Source: Clostridia bacterium
GTDB taxonomy: Bacteria > Bacillota > Clostridia > Oscillospirales > CAG-382
Assembly: GCA_017537345.1 (NCBI GenBank)
Contig: JAFYKY010000017.1
Location: forward strand, 224,856 to 288,855
Reading direction: 5' to 3'
Length of the DNA stretch: 64,000 nt
This document shows, in pieces, positions 36,818 through 45,949 of the stretch. The notes below the pieces were generated by a model, which made no database searches, had not been told where the DNA came from, and saw only the letters and a list, made by a program, of their open reading frames with translations. Every line of letters starts with the position of its first letter. Positions within the stretch are counted from its first letter, which is position 1. The position numbers and the translations under genes were made by a program.

Positions 36818-39800
36818 ATGCTTGAACTGAAAAGTATCAAAAAAGAATACTCCGCAGGCGATACGAAGGTTTTTGCTTTAAGAGGCGTTGACCTTCAGTT
36901 CCGCGATTGCGAATTCGTTTCCATACTGGGTCCCTCGGGATGCGGCAAGACGACTATGCTGAATATCATAGGCGGTCTGGACCGTTATACTTCCGGCGAT
37001 CTGTTTATAAACGGCAAGAGTACAAAGGATTTTAATGCCCGCGATTGGGATACATACCGTAATCATTCTATCGGTTTTGTTTTCCAGAGTTATAATCTTA
37101 TTCCTCACCAGAGTGTTCTTCAGAACGTGGAGATCGCGTTATCGCTTTCAGGTGTTTCCAAGCGTGAACGCCGCAGAAGAGCCAAAGAAGCGTTGGAAAA
37201 GGTAGGACTTGCAGACCATATCAAAAAGAAACCGGGTGAAATGTCCGGCGGTCAGATGCAGCGTGTGGCTATTGCCCGCGCTATCGTAAATAACCCAGAT
37301 ATTATCCTTGCGGATGAGCCTACCGGCGCTCTCGATACAGAAACCAGCGTTCAGGTTATGGATATACTCAAGGAGATCGCGAAGGACCGCCTCGTAATTA
37401 TGGTTACCCATAATCCCGAGCTTGCCGAAACCTATTCAACTCGTATTATAAAGATGGTCGACGGTACCATTCTCGGCGATACGATGCCTCTTACCGAAGA
37501 GGAGCTTGAAACCGAACGTAATAAGGAAAAGGCTCTGGCGGATAAAAAGAAAATTAAAATGCCTTCGCTTTCCTTTTCCACTTCCTTTGTGCTTTCTCTC
37601 AAGAACCTTATAAGCAAAAAGGGACGTACGATTCTTACTTCTTTTGCTGGCAGTATCGGTATTATCGGTATTGCGCTCATATATGCGGTTTCCAACGGTA
37701 TGACCGCCTATATAAACACCGTGCAGGAAGAAACGCTGTCTTCATATCCGCTTACGATTCAAGCGCAGCATCTGGATATGAGCACTTTGCTTACCACCTT
37801 CATGGGTCAGGCGGAATCCATTGAAGAGCACGATAAAGATGCAGTTTACCAAAAGGCAATGCTTGCGGCTTTGATAAACGCTATCAATAACACCGAAACT
37901 ACCGAAAATGACCTTAAAGCCTTTAAAGAGTTTATAGAAAACGAAATTTCCGAAAATTCCGATAACGAAAAGTTAAAGGAAGCGCTTAACGGTATTCAAT
38001 ATACCTATAATCTAAATCTTTTGGTCTATACGAAGGATGAAACGGGTAAGATCATCCATTCCGATACTCAGGCGCTTTTAAGCCAGCTTTTGCTTGAAAA
38101 CTTCGGTATGGATATGTCTGCAATGATGGGCGGCGGATTAATGGGCTCTTCTATGTTCGGAAGTATGTCAATGACGCCTGCTTCCACAATGTGGCAGGAA
38201 ATGCTTCCCGGCGAAAAAGGAAAGCTTGTAAACGAGCTTGTGGAAAAGCAGTACGAGCTTGCATACGGCACGTGGCCTACCGAGTATAACGAGATCGTTC
38301 TTGTGCTTGATGAAAATAATGAGCTTGACGATATGACATTGTACGCTCTCGGTCTTATCACCAAAGACGAAATGGAGACCATATTCGACGCAGTTAAGAA
38401 CGGAACCGAACTTGAACTTCCTGGAAACCGCTGGTCTTATGAAGAAATATGCAATATGGAATTCCGCACCGTACTCAATTCCTCTTGCTATACCATAGAT
38501 AAAAATTCCGGTGTGTATACAGACCTCAGAGATACGGATGCCGGTATGCGTTATCTGTACGATAACGGTATCCCCCTTAAGGTGTCGGGAATAGTCCGTC
38601 CCAACGAAGATTCCGTTTCGGCAATGCTTACCGGCGCAATATGCTACACGAGTAAGCTTACCGAGTATATCATAGATAAAGGCGTTAACTCTGAAGCGGT
38701 TCAATTACAGATAAGTATGCCTGATACTGACATTTTCACGGGTCTGCCCTTTAAAGATGCTTCCGAAGATATTTCCGCAGAGGAAAAAGAAGCGGCTTTC
38801 CGCGCTCATATCGAAACCCTTACCGAAGCTGAAAAGGCAAAGGCTTATATAACCATTATGTCTATCCCTTCGGAAACCGAAATAGCCCTTACAGTAAATA
38901 CCATGCTTGAATCCATGACAATGGAAGAAATGCGTGAAAATCTTATAAAAGGTCTTGCGCAGCAGATGGGAATGAGCGAAGAAGGCGTTGCCGACTATAT
39001 AGACGTTATGAGCGACGAGGAGATAAGAGAGATATTCTTCTCCTTACTTGCAGAGCAGTTTACTGCCCAGTATGCCGCAAAAGTTCAGGCACAGCTTGCG
39101 GGAATGGAAGCTTCCCAGCTTGCCGCAATGCTGGACGATGCTTTGCCTGCGTATACTACGGAACAGTGCGCAGTTTTCTACGAAGCGGTTCTTGAGTTTT
39201 CCGATTCGGATTACGAAACAAACCTTTCCAAGCTTGGATACGTGGATATAGAAACTCCTTCATCCGTAAATCTTTTCGCGTCTTCCTTTGAAAACAAAGA
39301 TGTTATCGAAGAGGCGATCGCAGAATACAACAAATCCGTTGATGAGCTTAAGCAAATCGCGTATACGGATTACGTGGGTCTTATGATGTCTTCAATAACC
39401 ACGATCATCAATGCGATCACTTATGTTCTTATCGCTTTTGTTGCGGTTTCCCTTATTGTATCTTCTATAATGATCGGTGTTATCACCCTTATTTCCGTTC
39501 AGGAGCGTACAAAAGAGATTGGTATTCTCCGCGCTTTGGGCGCATCAAAGCGTAATATTTCCACTATGTTTAATGCAGAAACAGTTATTATCGGTCTTGC
39601 ATCCGGTTTGGTAGGCGTAACGGTTACCTATCTGCTTTGCATACCCATAAATATGATCCTGCATTATCTTACCGGTATAGGTAATCTCAGCGCCGTGCTT
39701 CCCGTAGTTGCCGCTGTTATTCTGGTTGCCATAAGTGTTGTTTTAACAATGTTCTCCGGTATAATTCCCGCAATAAGCGCCGCAAGAAAAGATCCCGTGG

Positions 39801-39820
39801 TTGCTCTGCGCACAGAATAA
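36818..39820 (+). CDS. ABC transporter with fused ATPase and FtsX-like permease, MacB-type
   Basis: A 1000-residue fused half-transporter. ATPase at 1-230: Walker A (GPSGCGKTTML) near 37, Q-loop FQSYNLIP near 90, signature MSGGQMQRVAIARA near 142, Walker B IILADEPTGALD near 163. Permease: helix at about 270-292, an external segment of about 570 residues, then helices at 867-890, 920-943 and 960-980 with the FtsX-like VQERTKEIGILRALGASKRNIS. The build is that of LolCDE/MacB-type mechanotransmission systems, often used for peptide export or antibiotic defence. The external segment is acidic and Met-rich. Substrate unknown; no membrane-fusion protein gene is adjacent. Confidence 0.88.
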   Translation: MLELKSIKKEYSAGDTKVFALRGVDLQFRDCEFVSILGPSGCGKTTMLNIIGGLDRYTSGDLFINGKSTKDFNARDWDTYRNHSIGFVFQSYNLIPHQSVLQNVEIALSLSGVSKRERRRRAKEALEKVGLADHIKKKPGEMSGGQMQRVAIARAIVNNPDIILADEPTGALDTETSVQVMDILKEIAKDRLVIMVTHNPELAETYSTRIIKMVDGTILGDTMPLTEEELETERNKEKALADKKKIKMPSLSFSTSFVLSLKNLISKKGRTILTSFAGSIGIIGIALIYAVSNGMTAYINTVQEETLSSYPLTIQAQHLDMSTLLTTFMGQAESIEEHDKDAVYQKAMLAALINAINNTETTENDLKAFKEFIENEISENSDNEKLKEALNGIQYTYNLNLLVYTKDETGKIIHSDTQALLSQLLLENFGMDMSAMMGGGLMGSSMFGSMSMTPASTMWQEMLPGEKGKLVNELVEKQYELAYGTWPTEYNEIVLVLDENNELDDMTLYALGLITKDEMETIFDAVKNGTELELPGNRWSYEEICNMEFRTVLNSSCYTIDKNSGVYTDLRDTDAGMRYLYDNGIPLKVSGIVRPNEDSVSAMLTGAICYTSKLTEYIIDKGVNSEAVQLQISMPDTDIFTGLPFKDASEDISAEEKEAAFRAHIETLTEAEKAKAYITIMSIPSETEIALTVNTMLESMTMEEMRENLIKGLAQQMGMSEEGVADYIDVMSDEEIREIFFSLLAEQFTAQYAAKVQAQLAGMEASQLAAMLDDALPAYTTEQCAVFYEAVLEFSDSDYETNLSKLGYVDIETPSSVNLFASSFENKDVIEEAIAEYNKSVDELKQIAYTDYVGLMMSSITTIINAITYVLIAFVAVSLIVSSIMIGVITLISVQERTKEIGILRALGASKRNISTMFNAETVIIGLASGLVGVTVTYLLCIPINMILHYLTGIGNLSAVLPVVAAVILVAISVVLTMFSGIIPAISAARKDPVVALRTE

Positions 39821-39832
39821 AATATGCTTTTA

Positions 39833-39869
39833 AAGGGACTCTTTAACGGAGTCCCTTGACATTTATTTT
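39833..39869 (+). terminator. Terminator-like hairpin after the ABC transporter
   Basis: AAGGGACTC (39833-39841) pairs with GAGTCCCTT (39849-39857) around 7 bases; GACATTTATTTTG follows, a weak U tract. Its last two bases are also the first two of the next -35 box. Confidence 0.6.
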
Positions 39870-39884
39870 GTATGGATATATAAT
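39856..39884 (+). promoter_or_regulatory. Promoter of the HAD hydrolase-luxS pair
   Basis: TTGACA (39856-39861), 17 bases, TATAAT (39879-39884): perfect consensus, 20 bases before the start codon at 39905. Confidence 0.8.
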
Positions 39885-39904
39885 CTACAAAAGCGGGTGA
39901 AGAT

Positions 39905-40660
39905 ATGAAATATAAAATAATAATTACCGATCTTGACAGAACTTTACTGCGTACGGACAAAAGCCTGTCCCGCCGCACTTTGTCGGCGCTCGGAAAATGC
40001 AAAGAATCCGGTTTGCTGTTGGTTGCCGCCACGGCAAGACCATACAGAAGTATTGCGGAATATGATTCTCTTATCGGATTTGATGCGGCTGTGTGCCTGA
40101 ACGGAGCGCATATTTCGTATAAAGACAAAGTTATCCAGCGCACCATCGATAAAAGGGAAGGCGAGTTGTTTTTAGGCTCCCTTTGTTCTGTGTGTGCACC
40201 CGTTATTTCCGTAGAATGCGGCGGTATTTTGTTTGCAAATACTGTCTTCGAAGAATGGGAATCTGTTTTCTGGGATAAATTTCCCGATCTTCCGGAAGGT
40301 CCTATTCATAAAATACTGATAACATACAGCGAAAAAGAAGAAAGTCTTGTAAAGTGTTTTATTCCCGAATCTATGTATTATACCGTAGCCAACGGACAGC
40401 TTTTGCAGATTATGAGCAAAGACGCCTCGAAAATGAAAGGGATATCCGCTTTACTTGAAAGCGTTGGCATTTCAGCATCCGAAGCAGTGTATTTCGGTGA
40501 TGATAACGATGATATTCAGCCTATTATCCATTGCGGTCTGGGTGTAGCGGTCGCAAACGGTATTGAGAGCGTAAAAGCGTGTGCGGATACAGTTACCGCA
40601 TCCAACGATGACGACGGTGTGGCGATTATTCTGGAAAAGCTTTTGACGGGTGGATTATAA
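39905..40660 (+). CDS. Cof-type HAD-superfamily hydrolase
   Basis: A 251-residue phosphatase of the HAD IIB (Cof) group. The nucleophile motif IIITDLDRTLL is at residues 5-15, ATARP (motif II threonine) near 40, and the metal-binding VYFGDDNDDIQPI near 197. These enzymes act on sugar phosphates, flavin or PLP. The specific substrate cannot be read from sequence. It shares a transcript with luxS, 54 bases downstream. Confidence 0.88.
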   Translation: MKYKIIITDLDRTLLRTDKSLSRRTLSALGKCKESGLLLVAATARPYRSIAEYDSLIGFDAAVCLNGAHISYKDKVIQRTIDKREGELFLGSLCSVCAPVISVECGGILFANTVFEEWESVFWDKFPDLPEGPIHKILITYSEKEESLVKCFIPESMYYTVANGQLLQIMSKDASKMKGISALLESVGISASEAVYFGDDNDDIQPIIHCGLGVAVANGIESVKACADTVTASNDDDGVAIILEKLLTGGL

Positions 40661-40714
40661 TACTTTCACGGATAGATATTCAGTTGATTTTTCAGATAAA
40701 TTTAAGGAGTAATT

Positions 40715-41188
40715 ATGAAACGAATTGCAAGCTTTACGGTAGATCACCTTAATTTATTGCCGGGACTTTACATTTCCCGTAAGGACAAGAGGGGAGATAC
40801 GGTGATCACTACTTTCGATATGCGTATGACCGCCCCCAACAGAGAACCGGTTATGGATATTCCTGCGCTTCACACCATAGAGCATCTGGGCGCAACCTTT
40901 TTGCGCAACTCAGAATATAAAGATGATATCGTCTATTTCGGACCTATGGGGTGCAGAACGGGCTGTTATTTGCTTATGTTCGGCGATCTTCGCTCCGAGG
41001 ACGTGTACGATCTTGCAGTAGAACTTTGCGATTTTATTATTTCATTTGAAGGAGATATCCCCGGCGCCGCTCCCGAACAATGCGGCAACTACAGTGAGCA
41101 AAATCTCAATATGGCAAAATACTATATAAGCAAGTATAAAAAGGAGCTTACCGAAAACAAAAGCTTCACTTACATCTATCTGCAATAA
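40715..41188 (+). CDS. luxS: S-ribosylhomocysteine lyase (autoinducer-2 synthase)
   Basis: Splits S-ribosylhomocysteine to homocysteine and DPD, the precursor of autoinducer-2, in the activated methyl cycle. 157 residues. Metal ligands HTIEH (H53, H57) and C123 in EQCGNYSEQN, and the catalytic cysteine C80 in GPMGCRTGCYL are all present. Its partner enzyme Pfs (MTA/SAH nucleosidase) is not in this window. Confidence 0.96.
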   Translation: MKRIASFTVDHLNLLPGLYISRKDKRGDTVITTFDMRMTAPNREPVMDIPALHTIEHLGATFLRNSEYKDDIVYFGPMGCRTGCYLLMFGDLRSEDVYDLAVELCDFIISFEGDIPGAAPEQCGNYSEQNLNMAKYYISKYKKELTENKSFTYIYLQ

Positions 41189-41197
41189 TATCATCGT

Positions 41198-41232
41198 AAT
41201 ACGCTCTGTGTACGCAGGGCGTATTTTTATTA
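41198..41232 (+). terminator. Terminator after luxS
   Basis: An 11-base stem from 41198-41208 and 41215-41225 (AATACGC outside, with one G-U pair) with a 6-base loop, followed by TTTTATT. Confidence 0.85.
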
Positions 41233-41248
41233 TTCTATGCGCTTTTTG

Positions 41249-41277
41249 TTGAAATAACATATAATATGTGTTATAAT
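41249..41277 (+). promoter_or_regulatory. Promoter of the TIGR02206-like gene
   Basis: TTGAAA (41249-41254), 17 bases, TATAAT (41272-41277). Confidence 0.75.
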
Positions 41278-41308
41278 ATATCAAATATTAAGAAAAGAGG
41301 CGTGTTTT

Positions 41309-42106
41309 GTGGACAGTTTAAGTGACTGTTTGGAAAAATTCATTGAATTCACCGCATGGGAAATGACAAAGCCGAAGGCTTACGGACCTTTTCATCTGAT
41401 ATTCACTTTTGTCGGTTTTTCATTACTTATGTTCCTTGCCTGGAAATTGCGTAATTTAAGCGAGCGAGGTAACAGAATACTGCTTATATGCGTAAGCGTT
41501 TTTTTGATGATAACCGAGCTTTACAAACAGTTATTCTACTATTTTCATATCGAAAACGAAGAATACAATTTCGGAATTTTCCCATTCCAACTTTGCAGTG
41601 TGCCTATGTATCTGTGTATTATTGCGGCGCTTATAAGACCGGGAAAAATCCAAAACGGTATGTATGCTTTTATGACCACCTTCAACCTGCTGGGCGGAAT
41701 AATGGCGTTTATAGAGCCGTCCGGAATCGTTCACGATCATCTTACTTTAACACTTCACGCATTTTTATGGCACCTTTCTCTTGTTTTTATCGGCGCATAT
41801 CTGCTGTTTTCGGGCAGAGGCGCGAAGACAATGGGAGATTATTGGGGAGCAGTGGCAACGTTCGTTGCCTTATGCGTTTTTGCTTTTATTATAAACGTTT
41901 CTCTGTGGGAGGTTTCCGGCGGGGATATTAATATGTTCTTTGTAGGCCCAAGAAATTCTTCGCTCGTTGTTTTCAAGCAGATTTCCGAAAAATTCGGCTG
42001 GTACGTAAGCACGGCGTTATATATTCCCACCGTTTGTCTCGGTGCGTATATCATCTTTCTGCCCGTGCGATTGTTTTACAAGAAAAAATCGGGAATAAAA
42101 GCATAG
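41309..42106 (+). CDS. Seven-helix integral membrane protein, TIGR02206/YwaF-like
   Basis: A 265-residue protein with about seven hydrophobic segments, beginning with FTFVGFSLLMFLAWKL near residue 36 and ending with ALYIPTVCLGAYIIFLPVRLF. The conserved ELYKQLFYYF near 72, FPFQLCSVPMYL near 92 and HDHLTLTLHAFLWHLSLV near 145 resemble the YwaF/TIGR02206 family. Molecular function is not known. It starts at GTG with AAAGAGG 8 bases upstream. It has its own promoter. Confidence 0.75.
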   Translation: MDSLSDCLEKFIEFTAWEMTKPKAYGPFHLIFTFVGFSLLMFLAWKLRNLSERGNRILLICVSVFLMITELYKQLFYYFHIENEEYNFGIFPFQLCSVPMYLCIIAALIRPGKIQNGMYAFMTTFNLLGGIMAFIEPSGIVHDHLTLTLHAFLWHLSLVFIGAYLLFSGRGAKTMGDYWGAVATFVALCVFAFIINVSLWEVSGGDINMFFVGPRNSSLVVFKQISEKFGWYVSTALYIPTVCLGAYIIFLPVRLFYKKKSGIKA

Positions 42107-42161
42107 TTTAGTTCTGAAGTTTTATAATATTGATAATGAATTTGATCAAGGAGCCGTATGT

Positions 42162-43754
42162 ATGAACGACAAGCAGAAAAGCTTTTTAAATCTCGTAATA
42201 TATCAGATCTACCCTCGCAGCTTTATGGATTCAAATAACGACGGTATCGGTGATATCCGCGGTATTATATCAAAACTTGATTATATTTGCGAGCTTGGCG
42301 CAAACGCTATTTGGCTTTGTCCCTGCTATAAAAGCCCCAACAAAGACAACGGATATGACGTTGCGGATTACCGAGAGATAATGGACGAATTCGGAACTAT
42401 GGACGATATGCGCGAGCTTATTCGTGAAATGCATTCGCGGGGTATGAAGCTTATAATGGACCTTGTTCCCAATCATACTTCAGATCAGCACAAGTGGTTT
42501 TTGGAGTCCAAAAAATCCAAGGATAACCCTTACAGCGATTATTACTACTGGTTTGATAAGCCCATTAACGATTGGCGCGCGAGCTTTGGCGGTTCTGTTT
42601 GGGAATACGTGCCCGAAAGAAACCAGTACTATCTCCATTCATATACGATCGGTCAGCCCGACCTTAACTGGGATAATCCCAAGGTGGTAAAAGAAATGCA
42701 GGACGTTGTGGATTTCTGGGTGGATATGGGAGCGGACGGCTTCAGAATAGACGTTATTGACCAAATCTCCAAGGATTTTGAAAAGGGCAGAAACTGCTTC
42801 GGTCCCAACCTGCATATATATATAAATCTTCTTTTCGGCAGAGAAAAGACCGCTCGTTTGTTTACTGTTGGCGAGTGCTGGGCAAACGATATTGAAGAAA
42901 TAAAACGCCATATAGACGCAGACAGAAACGAGCTTTCCACTCTGTTCCAGTTTGACCATCTTGAAGCCGGCAGAAGCGAAAAGTTTACTCCTATGAAGGA
43001 TTCTCTCCGTTCTGTAAGAGATATTCTCGTTAAATGGCAGACTCTTACCGGACAGCACGATCTGTTATACTCCTTGTTTACCGATAATCACGATAACTCG
43101 CCCTTTATTTCCCGTGCAGGTAACGACAAAGAACTGCGCTACGAATCCGCAACCTGCATTGCAACTATGTTTTATCTGCTTAAAGGCGTTCCTTTTATTT
43201 ATCAGGGACAGGAATTCGGTATAGCTTCTTCGCGTTATGATGATATGTCATATTTCGATGACGTGGAAAGCTTTGATATGTTCAACCGCCTTGTTGAAAG
43301 CGGACTTTCCGAAAAAGAGGCGATCGAAAAGATCAATTTCGGCGGCAGAGATAACGCCCGCCGTCCCGTCCCCTGGAACGGAGGCGTTGGCGGTGGATTT
43401 TCCGAAGCAAAAACCTGGATACCGCTATCCTCCCGTGTTGAAGAGATAAATCTCGAAAACGATCTCGCTTCCCAAAAGTCTGTTTTCCGCTTTTACAAAA
43501 AGCTGCTTTCTCTCCGAAAGGAAAACACTGCCTTTATTAACGGTGATTTTACTGCGGTTTCCAAAACGGAAGACAAATATTTCGTATATACACGTATATT
43601 TGAAGATGAGAAGTTTACGGTGGTATGTAACTTTGAGCAGGAATCCGTTATTGAATGCGGCAATTTCGGAAAACTCGTTCTTGCAAATTACAAAGACCGC
43701 ATAGCAAATGAAAGTCATTTCCGTCCTTATGAAATAGCAGTTTACAGAGGTTGA
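42162..43754 (+). CDS. GH13 alpha-glucosidase (oligo-1,6-glucosidase-like)
   Basis: A 530-residue cytoplasmic glycoside hydrolase family 13 enzyme acting on alpha-glucosidic bonds of short oligosaccharides. VIYQIYPRSFMDSNNDGIGDIRGI at the start is the oligo-1,6-glucosidase/trehalose-6-phosphate hydrolase subfamily mark. The three catalytic acids are visible: D197 in GFRIDVID, E238 in TVGECW and D311 in TDNHDN. No signal peptide. The specificity (isomaltose, sucrose, trehalose phosphate) cannot be fixed, and no transporter gene lies beside it. AAGGAGCC precedes the ATG. Confidence 0.92.
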   Translation: MNDKQKSFLNLVIYQIYPRSFMDSNNDGIGDIRGIISKLDYICELGANAIWLCPCYKSPNKDNGYDVADYREIMDEFGTMDDMRELIREMHSRGMKLIMDLVPNHTSDQHKWFLESKKSKDNPYSDYYYWFDKPINDWRASFGGSVWEYVPERNQYYLHSYTIGQPDLNWDNPKVVKEMQDVVDFWVDMGADGFRIDVIDQISKDFEKGRNCFGPNLHIYINLLFGREKTARLFTVGECWANDIEEIKRHIDADRNELSTLFQFDHLEAGRSEKFTPMKDSLRSVRDILVKWQTLTGQHDLLYSLFTDNHDNSPFISRAGNDKELRYESATCIATMFYLLKGVPFIYQGQEFGIASSRYDDMSYFDDVESFDMFNRLVESGLSEKEAIEKINFGGRDNARRPVPWNGGVGGGFSEAKTWIPLSSRVEEINLENDLASQKSVFRFYKKLLSLRKENTAFINGDFTAVSKTEDKYFVYTRIFEDEKFTVVCNFEQESVIECGNFGKLVLANYKDRIANESHFRPYEIAVYRG

Positions 43755-43757
43755 ATA

Positions 43758-43922
43758 ATGGAACCGAAGGATTATACATTAGTTCGCATCGAAGGCGAAT
43801 ACGCATATCTCAAACCCGATGACGGAACCGAGGAGGTATTTATCGCTCTTGCGTTGCTTCCCGCGGGGGCGGATATCGGCACAAGATTGCATTGCGAAAT
43901 GTTTGAATACAGTATCATTTAA
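43758..43922 (+). CDS. 54-residue small protein, DUF3006-like pattern
   Basis: A short frame starting 3 bases after the GH13 stop and ending with TAA. It reads VRIEGEYAYLKPDDGTEEVFIAL, then LPAGADIGTRL, a beta-rich pattern like the small DUF3006 proteins (opening with a strand, E-G-(D/E)-Y-A-x-L, then LPxG). Acidic composition. No clear Shine-Dalgarno, so it would depend on translational coupling to the GH13 gene. Function unknown. Confidence 0.6.
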   Translation: MEPKDYTLVRIEGEYAYLKPDDGTEEVFIALALLPAGADIGTRLHCEMFEYSII

Positions 43923-43925
43923 CTA

Positions 43926-43954
43926 TTGATATTGGATTTTACTTGTGCTATACT
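43926..43954 (+). promoter_or_regulatory. Promoter of the DAP dehydrogenase gene
   Basis: TTGATA (43926-43931), 17 bases, TATACT (43949-43954), 33 bases before the ATG with GAAAGGTAG between. Confidence 0.7.
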
Positions 43955-43986
43955 TTTTCCATGCTTTTTGAAAGGTAGTTTTATTT

Positions 43987-44967
43987 ATGAGTATTCGTAT
44001 AGGGATTTACGGCTACGGTAACCTTGGCAGAGGTGTCGTTTCCGCCATAAAACAAAACAGCGATATGACACTTTCCGCAATTTTCACCCGCCGTGATCCT
44101 GCTTCCCTTAAAATCAACGATCCCGGCGTGCGCGTACTGCGGGCCGAGGAAGCTGAAAATATGGTCGGTGATATCGACGTTATGATACTTTGCGGCGGCA
44201 GCGCAACGGACCTTCCCGTTCAGACCCCCGCGCTTTCCCGTCTGTTCAACTGCGTAGACAGCTTTGATAACCATTCACGGATTCCGGAGCATTTTGCCGC
44301 CGTTGATAAAACGGCATCGGAAAGCGGTCATCTTACCCTTATTTCCTGCGGATGGGATCCCGGTATGTTTTCTCTTAACCGTCTGTATGCATCTGCCGTA
44401 TTGCCCGAAGGAAACGATTATACCTTCTGGGGCAAGGGAATCAGTCAGGGCCATTCCGACGCTATCCGCCGTATAGACGGCGTTCTGGATGCCCGCCAGT
44501 ATACCATTCCTGTGGAAGATGCAATAAATTCTGTAAGACGCGGCGAAAACCCCGTTCTTTCCGCAGGTGAAAAGCACACCCGCGAATGTTACGTTGTGGC
44601 AGAGGACGGCGCGGATAAAGCCCGCATAGAGCAGGAGATAAAAACAATGCCCGCATATTTTGCGGACTATAATACGACCGTACACTTTATCTCTGCAGAG
44701 GAACTTAAAGCCAATCATTCCGCAATGTACCACGGCGGTGTCGTTATCCGTTCGGGAAAAACCGGGAACGGCAACAATCACGTTATCGAATACAGTCTTA
44801 AGCTGGATTCCAACCCCGAATTCACGTCTTCCATTCTCGTGTCCTGCGCACGCGCTGTTCACAGAATGGCATGCGAAGGAATGAAGGGCTGTAAAACCAT
44901 GCTGGACGTTGCTCCCGTATATTTAAGTCCGCTTCCCGCAGATCAGCTGCGTAAAAAGCTTTTATAA
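43987..44967 (+). CDS. ddh: meso-Diaminopimelate D-dehydrogenase
   Basis: NADPH-dependent enzyme that makes meso-diaminopimelate from tetrahydrodipicolinate and ammonia in one step, feeding lysine and peptidoglycan synthesis. The 326-residue protein has the Rossmann motif IGIYGYGNLGRGV at residues 4-16, CGGSATDLPVQ near 75, LISCGWDPGMFSLNR near 118, and FWGKGISQGHSDAIRRIDGV near 146, all typical of Ddh. Its product and DPA (made by the 53414-54843 genes) come from the same branch point. Confidence 0.93.
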   Translation: MSIRIGIYGYGNLGRGVVSAIKQNSDMTLSAIFTRRDPASLKINDPGVRVLRAEEAENMVGDIDVMILCGGSATDLPVQTPALSRLFNCVDSFDNHSRIPEHFAAVDKTASESGHLTLISCGWDPGMFSLNRLYASAVLPEGNDYTFWGKGISQGHSDAIRRIDGVLDARQYTIPVEDAINSVRRGENPVLSAGEKHTRECYVVAEDGADKARIEQEIKTMPAYFADYNTTVHFISAEELKANHSAMYHGGVVIRSGKTGNGNNHVIEYSLKLDSNPEFTSSILVSCARAVHRMACEGMKGCKTMLDVAPVYLSPLPADQLRKKLL

Positions 44968-44971
44968 TATT

Positions 44972-45002
44972 TTACCCCGCGCTTTGCGGGGTAATGATTT
45001 TT
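44972..45002 (+). terminator. Terminator after DAP dehydrogenase
   Basis: TTACCCCGC (44972-44980) pairs with GCGGGGTAA (44986-44994), followed by TGATTTTT. Confidence 0.75.
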
Positions 45003-45014
45003 AACGAGGTAAAT

Positions 45015-45878
45015 ATGAGCGTAAAAGGTTGGCTTAACAAAAATACGGATTCTCTTGTCGGGAAGACCGTCGTAATAACCGGCTCGACAGGCGGCTTGGG
45101 CAAGGAGATATGCAGGATGCTCGCATCCCTCGGCGCAAATCTTGCACTTGTGGACAGAAACTTAAAAAAATCCGAACAGCATCGGGATTTACTGCTTTCT
45201 ATCAACCCGAACATTTCCGTATCCCTCGTTACTGCGGATATGGAGGATATTGAATCCGTTAAATCTGCCTGCGCGGTTCTTGAGGAGATCGAGTTTTCTT
45301 ATCTTATACTCAATGCAGGCGCGTATGCAATCCCGCGGAAAACCTGCTCAACGGGATATGACAACGTGTTTCAGATCAACTTCGTGTCCCAGTATTACAT
45401 AGCCCGCACCTTTGCTCCTTTGTTAAAGAAAAGGGGAGGAAAGATAATTGTAGTGGGAAGCATAGCTCACAATTATTCACGTATTGATCAAAACGATATT
45501 GATTTTTCTACACGGAAAAAGTCAAATCTCGTTTACGGAAATTCAAAAAGATACCTGATGTGCGCTATGTATAAGCTGGGTATTGACACGGGCGCAGACG
45601 TTTCCGTCGTTCATCCCGGTATAACCTTTACGAATATTACAGCCCATTATCCGCCTCTTATCTTTGCTGTCATAAAGCATCCTATGAAGGTGATATTTAT
45701 GCCCGCGCGTAAAGCCTGCCTTTCGGTAATAAAAGGTGTTTTCGATACCTGCGGAAAATACGAGTGGATCGGACCGAGAATTTTCGATATATGGGGATCA
45801 CCTGAAAAAACACGGCTTAAAACCATATCCGAAGACGAATTTTCCTTCATTTCATCGGTGTGCGACGATCTTTTTTGA
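45015..45878 (+). CDS. Short-chain dehydrogenase/reductase
   Basis: A 287-residue NAD(P)-dependent oxidoreductase. The glycine-rich motif VVITGSTGGLGKEICRML is at residues about 17-34, the structural LNAGAY near 97, and the catalytic serine and YGNSK (Tyr-x-x-x-Lys) near 145-180. The long C-terminal part resembles retinol dehydrogenase-like members. Substrate unknown. ATG 45015 with ACGAGG is chosen over an upstream in-frame ATG that begins inside the terminator. Confidence 0.85.
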   Translation: MSVKGWLNKNTDSLVGKTVVITGSTGGLGKEICRMLASLGANLALVDRNLKKSEQHRDLLLSINPNISVSLVTADMEDIESVKSACAVLEEIEFSYLILNAGAYAIPRKTCSTGYDNVFQINFVSQYYIARTFAPLLKKRGGKIIVVGSIAHNYSRIDQNDIDFSTRKKSNLVYGNSKRYLMCAMYKLGIDTGADVSVVHPGITFTNITAHYPPLIFAVIKHPMKVIFMPARKACLSVIKGVFDTCGKYEWIGPRIFDIWGSPEKTRLKTISEDEFSFISSVCDDLF

Positions 45879-45889
45879 TCTGTTTCTCA

Positions 45890-45918
45890 TTGACAATTTA
45901 TACATAATGATGTAAAAT
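45890..45918 (+). promoter_or_regulatory. Promoter of the tldD-tldE pair
   Basis: TTGACA (45890-45895), 17 bases, TAAAAT (45913-45918); ATG at 45950 with GGGAGG upstream. Confidence 0.75.
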
Positions 45919-45949
45919 ATATACAATTAAAAATCAGGGAGGACAAACT

